In this document: piece by piece, positions 5,641-6,352 of the stretch
How positions within the stretch are numbered: position 1 is the first letter of the stretch
Layout: each line of letters opens with the position of its first letter
DNA from: Alphaproteobacteria bacterium
GTDB lineage: Bacteria; Pseudomonadota; Alphaproteobacteria; UBA8366
NCBI GenBank assembly: GCA_018665505.1
Contig: JABJCS010000686.1
Span: 1-6,352, forward strand
Direction of reading: 5' to 3'
DNA length: 6,352 nt
The notes under the pieces: model-generated
What the model saw: the letters and a program-made list of their open reading frames with translations, nothing else
What the model was told of the DNA's origin: nothing
The model's database searches: none
Position numbers and translations under genes: made by a program

Positions 5641-6352
5641 GTTTTCGGAGACAACAAATACGCTGCGGCAATTGCGATTAATGAGAGCACCGCGAAGCCC
5701 GCTGAAATGCTGAACACCATTGCCGGCATTCCCGCATCGAGTAGGGAGCCGAGAAGTAGTGGTGCCAGACTGACGCCGATCGAATAGCCGACGAAAACGA
5801 AACCGAATACCTTTCCGGTTTGTCCCGCCGGAATGATTGCTTTCAGCATTAGGTCACGCGCCGGGAGAACCGCGCCGAGGCCGACACCTGCGGCGATCAT
5901 GATCACGATCAAGATTCCTTCCATCGGTCCGAAAAAGACCGGAAGCACTGTCGCGACAGCCGCTAATATCAAAGCTGCGGCAGCCGTCACAATATGTCGT
6001 GGATATTTGTCGACGACGAATCCCGCGAGCAAAATGCCGCCGACGACGCCGAAGAGATGCCCTGTCAGAGCGGTGTTGGCGGTGTCCAACCCGAGGCCAT
6101 GAAGGTCGATCAATCCACTCACTGTAAAGGCGAGGAGGCCGCCGCTCGCCATTCCGTAGAGAATGAAGAATGCGAGGAATAGCAATACCGGTGGTGTCAG
6201 CAAAAGAGCGATGCCCTTACAGCCCGCGTGTTGGCCTACTTCGCTTTCGCTATGGCTTTCGCCTATGAGGACTCTGCGCCTCACGGTCATAACCGCCAAT
6301 ACCAGCAGGCCGATCCCGCCAGTGACGATCAAGGCGGTTCGCCAATCCGTAT
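5637..6352 (-). CDS. MFS transporter, C-terminal half; 5' end outside window
   Basis: Inner-membrane secondary transporter, read from the right edge. The frame is open to the last base of the window (237 complete codons), and the residues upstream, DWRTALIVTGG, match the conserved approach to TM6 in MFS proteins. The gene therefore starts beyond the edge, and the TTG at 6330-6332 is not its start. Visible: TM6, a charged central loop (VRRRVLIGESHSESE), then six hydrophobic segments for TM7-12. The TM8-9 loop VVDKYPRH carries the acidic/basic pattern expected between MFS helices, and TM10 (AAGVGLGAVLPARD) and TM11 (GYSIGVSLAPLLLGSLLD) are Gly/Pro rich. The protein ends LLSPKT. Substrate is unknown; uptake or export of the compound handled by the neighbouring oxidases is a guess from context. 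Its stop (5637-5639) lies inside the end of the hydroxy-acid dehydrogenase gene on the other strand. Confidence 0.88.
   Translation of the reverse strand, partial: TDWRTALIVTGGIGLLVLAVMTVRRRVLIGESHSESEVGQHAGCKGIALLLTPPVLLFLAFFILYGMASGGLLAFTVSGLIDLHGLGLDTANTALTGHLFGVVGGILLAGFVVDKYPRHIVTAAAALILAAVATVLPVFFGPMEGILIVIMIAAGVGLGAVLPARDLMLKAIIPAGQTGKVFGFVFVGYSIGVSLAPLLLGSLLDAGMPAMVFSISAGFAVLSLIAIAAAYLLSPKT

Noticed and set aside
6330..6332. TTG as the start codon of the MFS gene.
   Set aside because: The frame stays open to the edge, the upstream residues match the MFS family, and half the transporter would be missing, so the true start is outside the window.

Overview
The window is a compact stretch of chromosome-like bacterial DNA holding six protein genes, two of them cut by the window edges. 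All six encode small-molecule oxidation or transport functions. Base composition (mid-50s % GC by eye), the short gaps with Shine-Dalgarno sites, and the mix of GMC oxidoreductase, TauD, PhyH, FMN-dependent hydroxy-acid dehydrogenase, aldo/keto reductase and MFS transporter genes are what one expects of an environmental, perhaps marine, alphaproteobacterium. That assignment is inferred from gene style; there is no rRNA, tRNA or other phylogenetic marker. I see no mobile element, CRISPR array, tRNA, rRNA or recognisable riboswitch.

Layout, left to right: (1) 1-1094, minus, the N-terminal two thirds of a GMC-family FAD alcohol/choline-type dehydrogenase that runs off the left edge. (2) 1095-1328, a 234-bp divergent regulatory gap with two inverted repeats. 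(3) 1329-2282, plus, a TauD/TfdA-family Fe(II)/2-oxoglutarate dioxygenase. (4) A 57-bp convergent gap. (5) 2340-3326, minus, an aldo/keto reductase. (6) 3327-3513, a 187-bp divergent gap with a sigma70-like promoter and a short direct repeat. (7) 3514-4374, plus, a PhyH-family Fe(II)/2-oxoglutarate dioxygenase. (8) 4465-5640, plus, an FMN-dependent alpha-hydroxy-acid dehydrogenase, 90 bp behind the PhyH gene and probably co-transcribed with it. (9) 5637-6352, minus, the C-terminal half of an MFS transporter; its stop codon overlaps the stop of the preceding gene.

Taken together the genes look like a catabolic or tailoring island: a transporter, two unrelated 2-oxoglutarate hydroxylases, and three dehydrogenase/reductase families able to act on the hydroxyl or carbonyl groups the hydroxylases create. 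The most concrete idea is a two-step module, PhyH alpha-hydroxylation followed by FMN-dependent oxidation of the 2-hydroxy acid to a 2-oxo acid. The substrate cannot be read from the sequence. All complete genes keep their family catalytic residues, and no frameshift or pseudogene was seen. No regulator gene lies in the window, so control must come from elsewhere.
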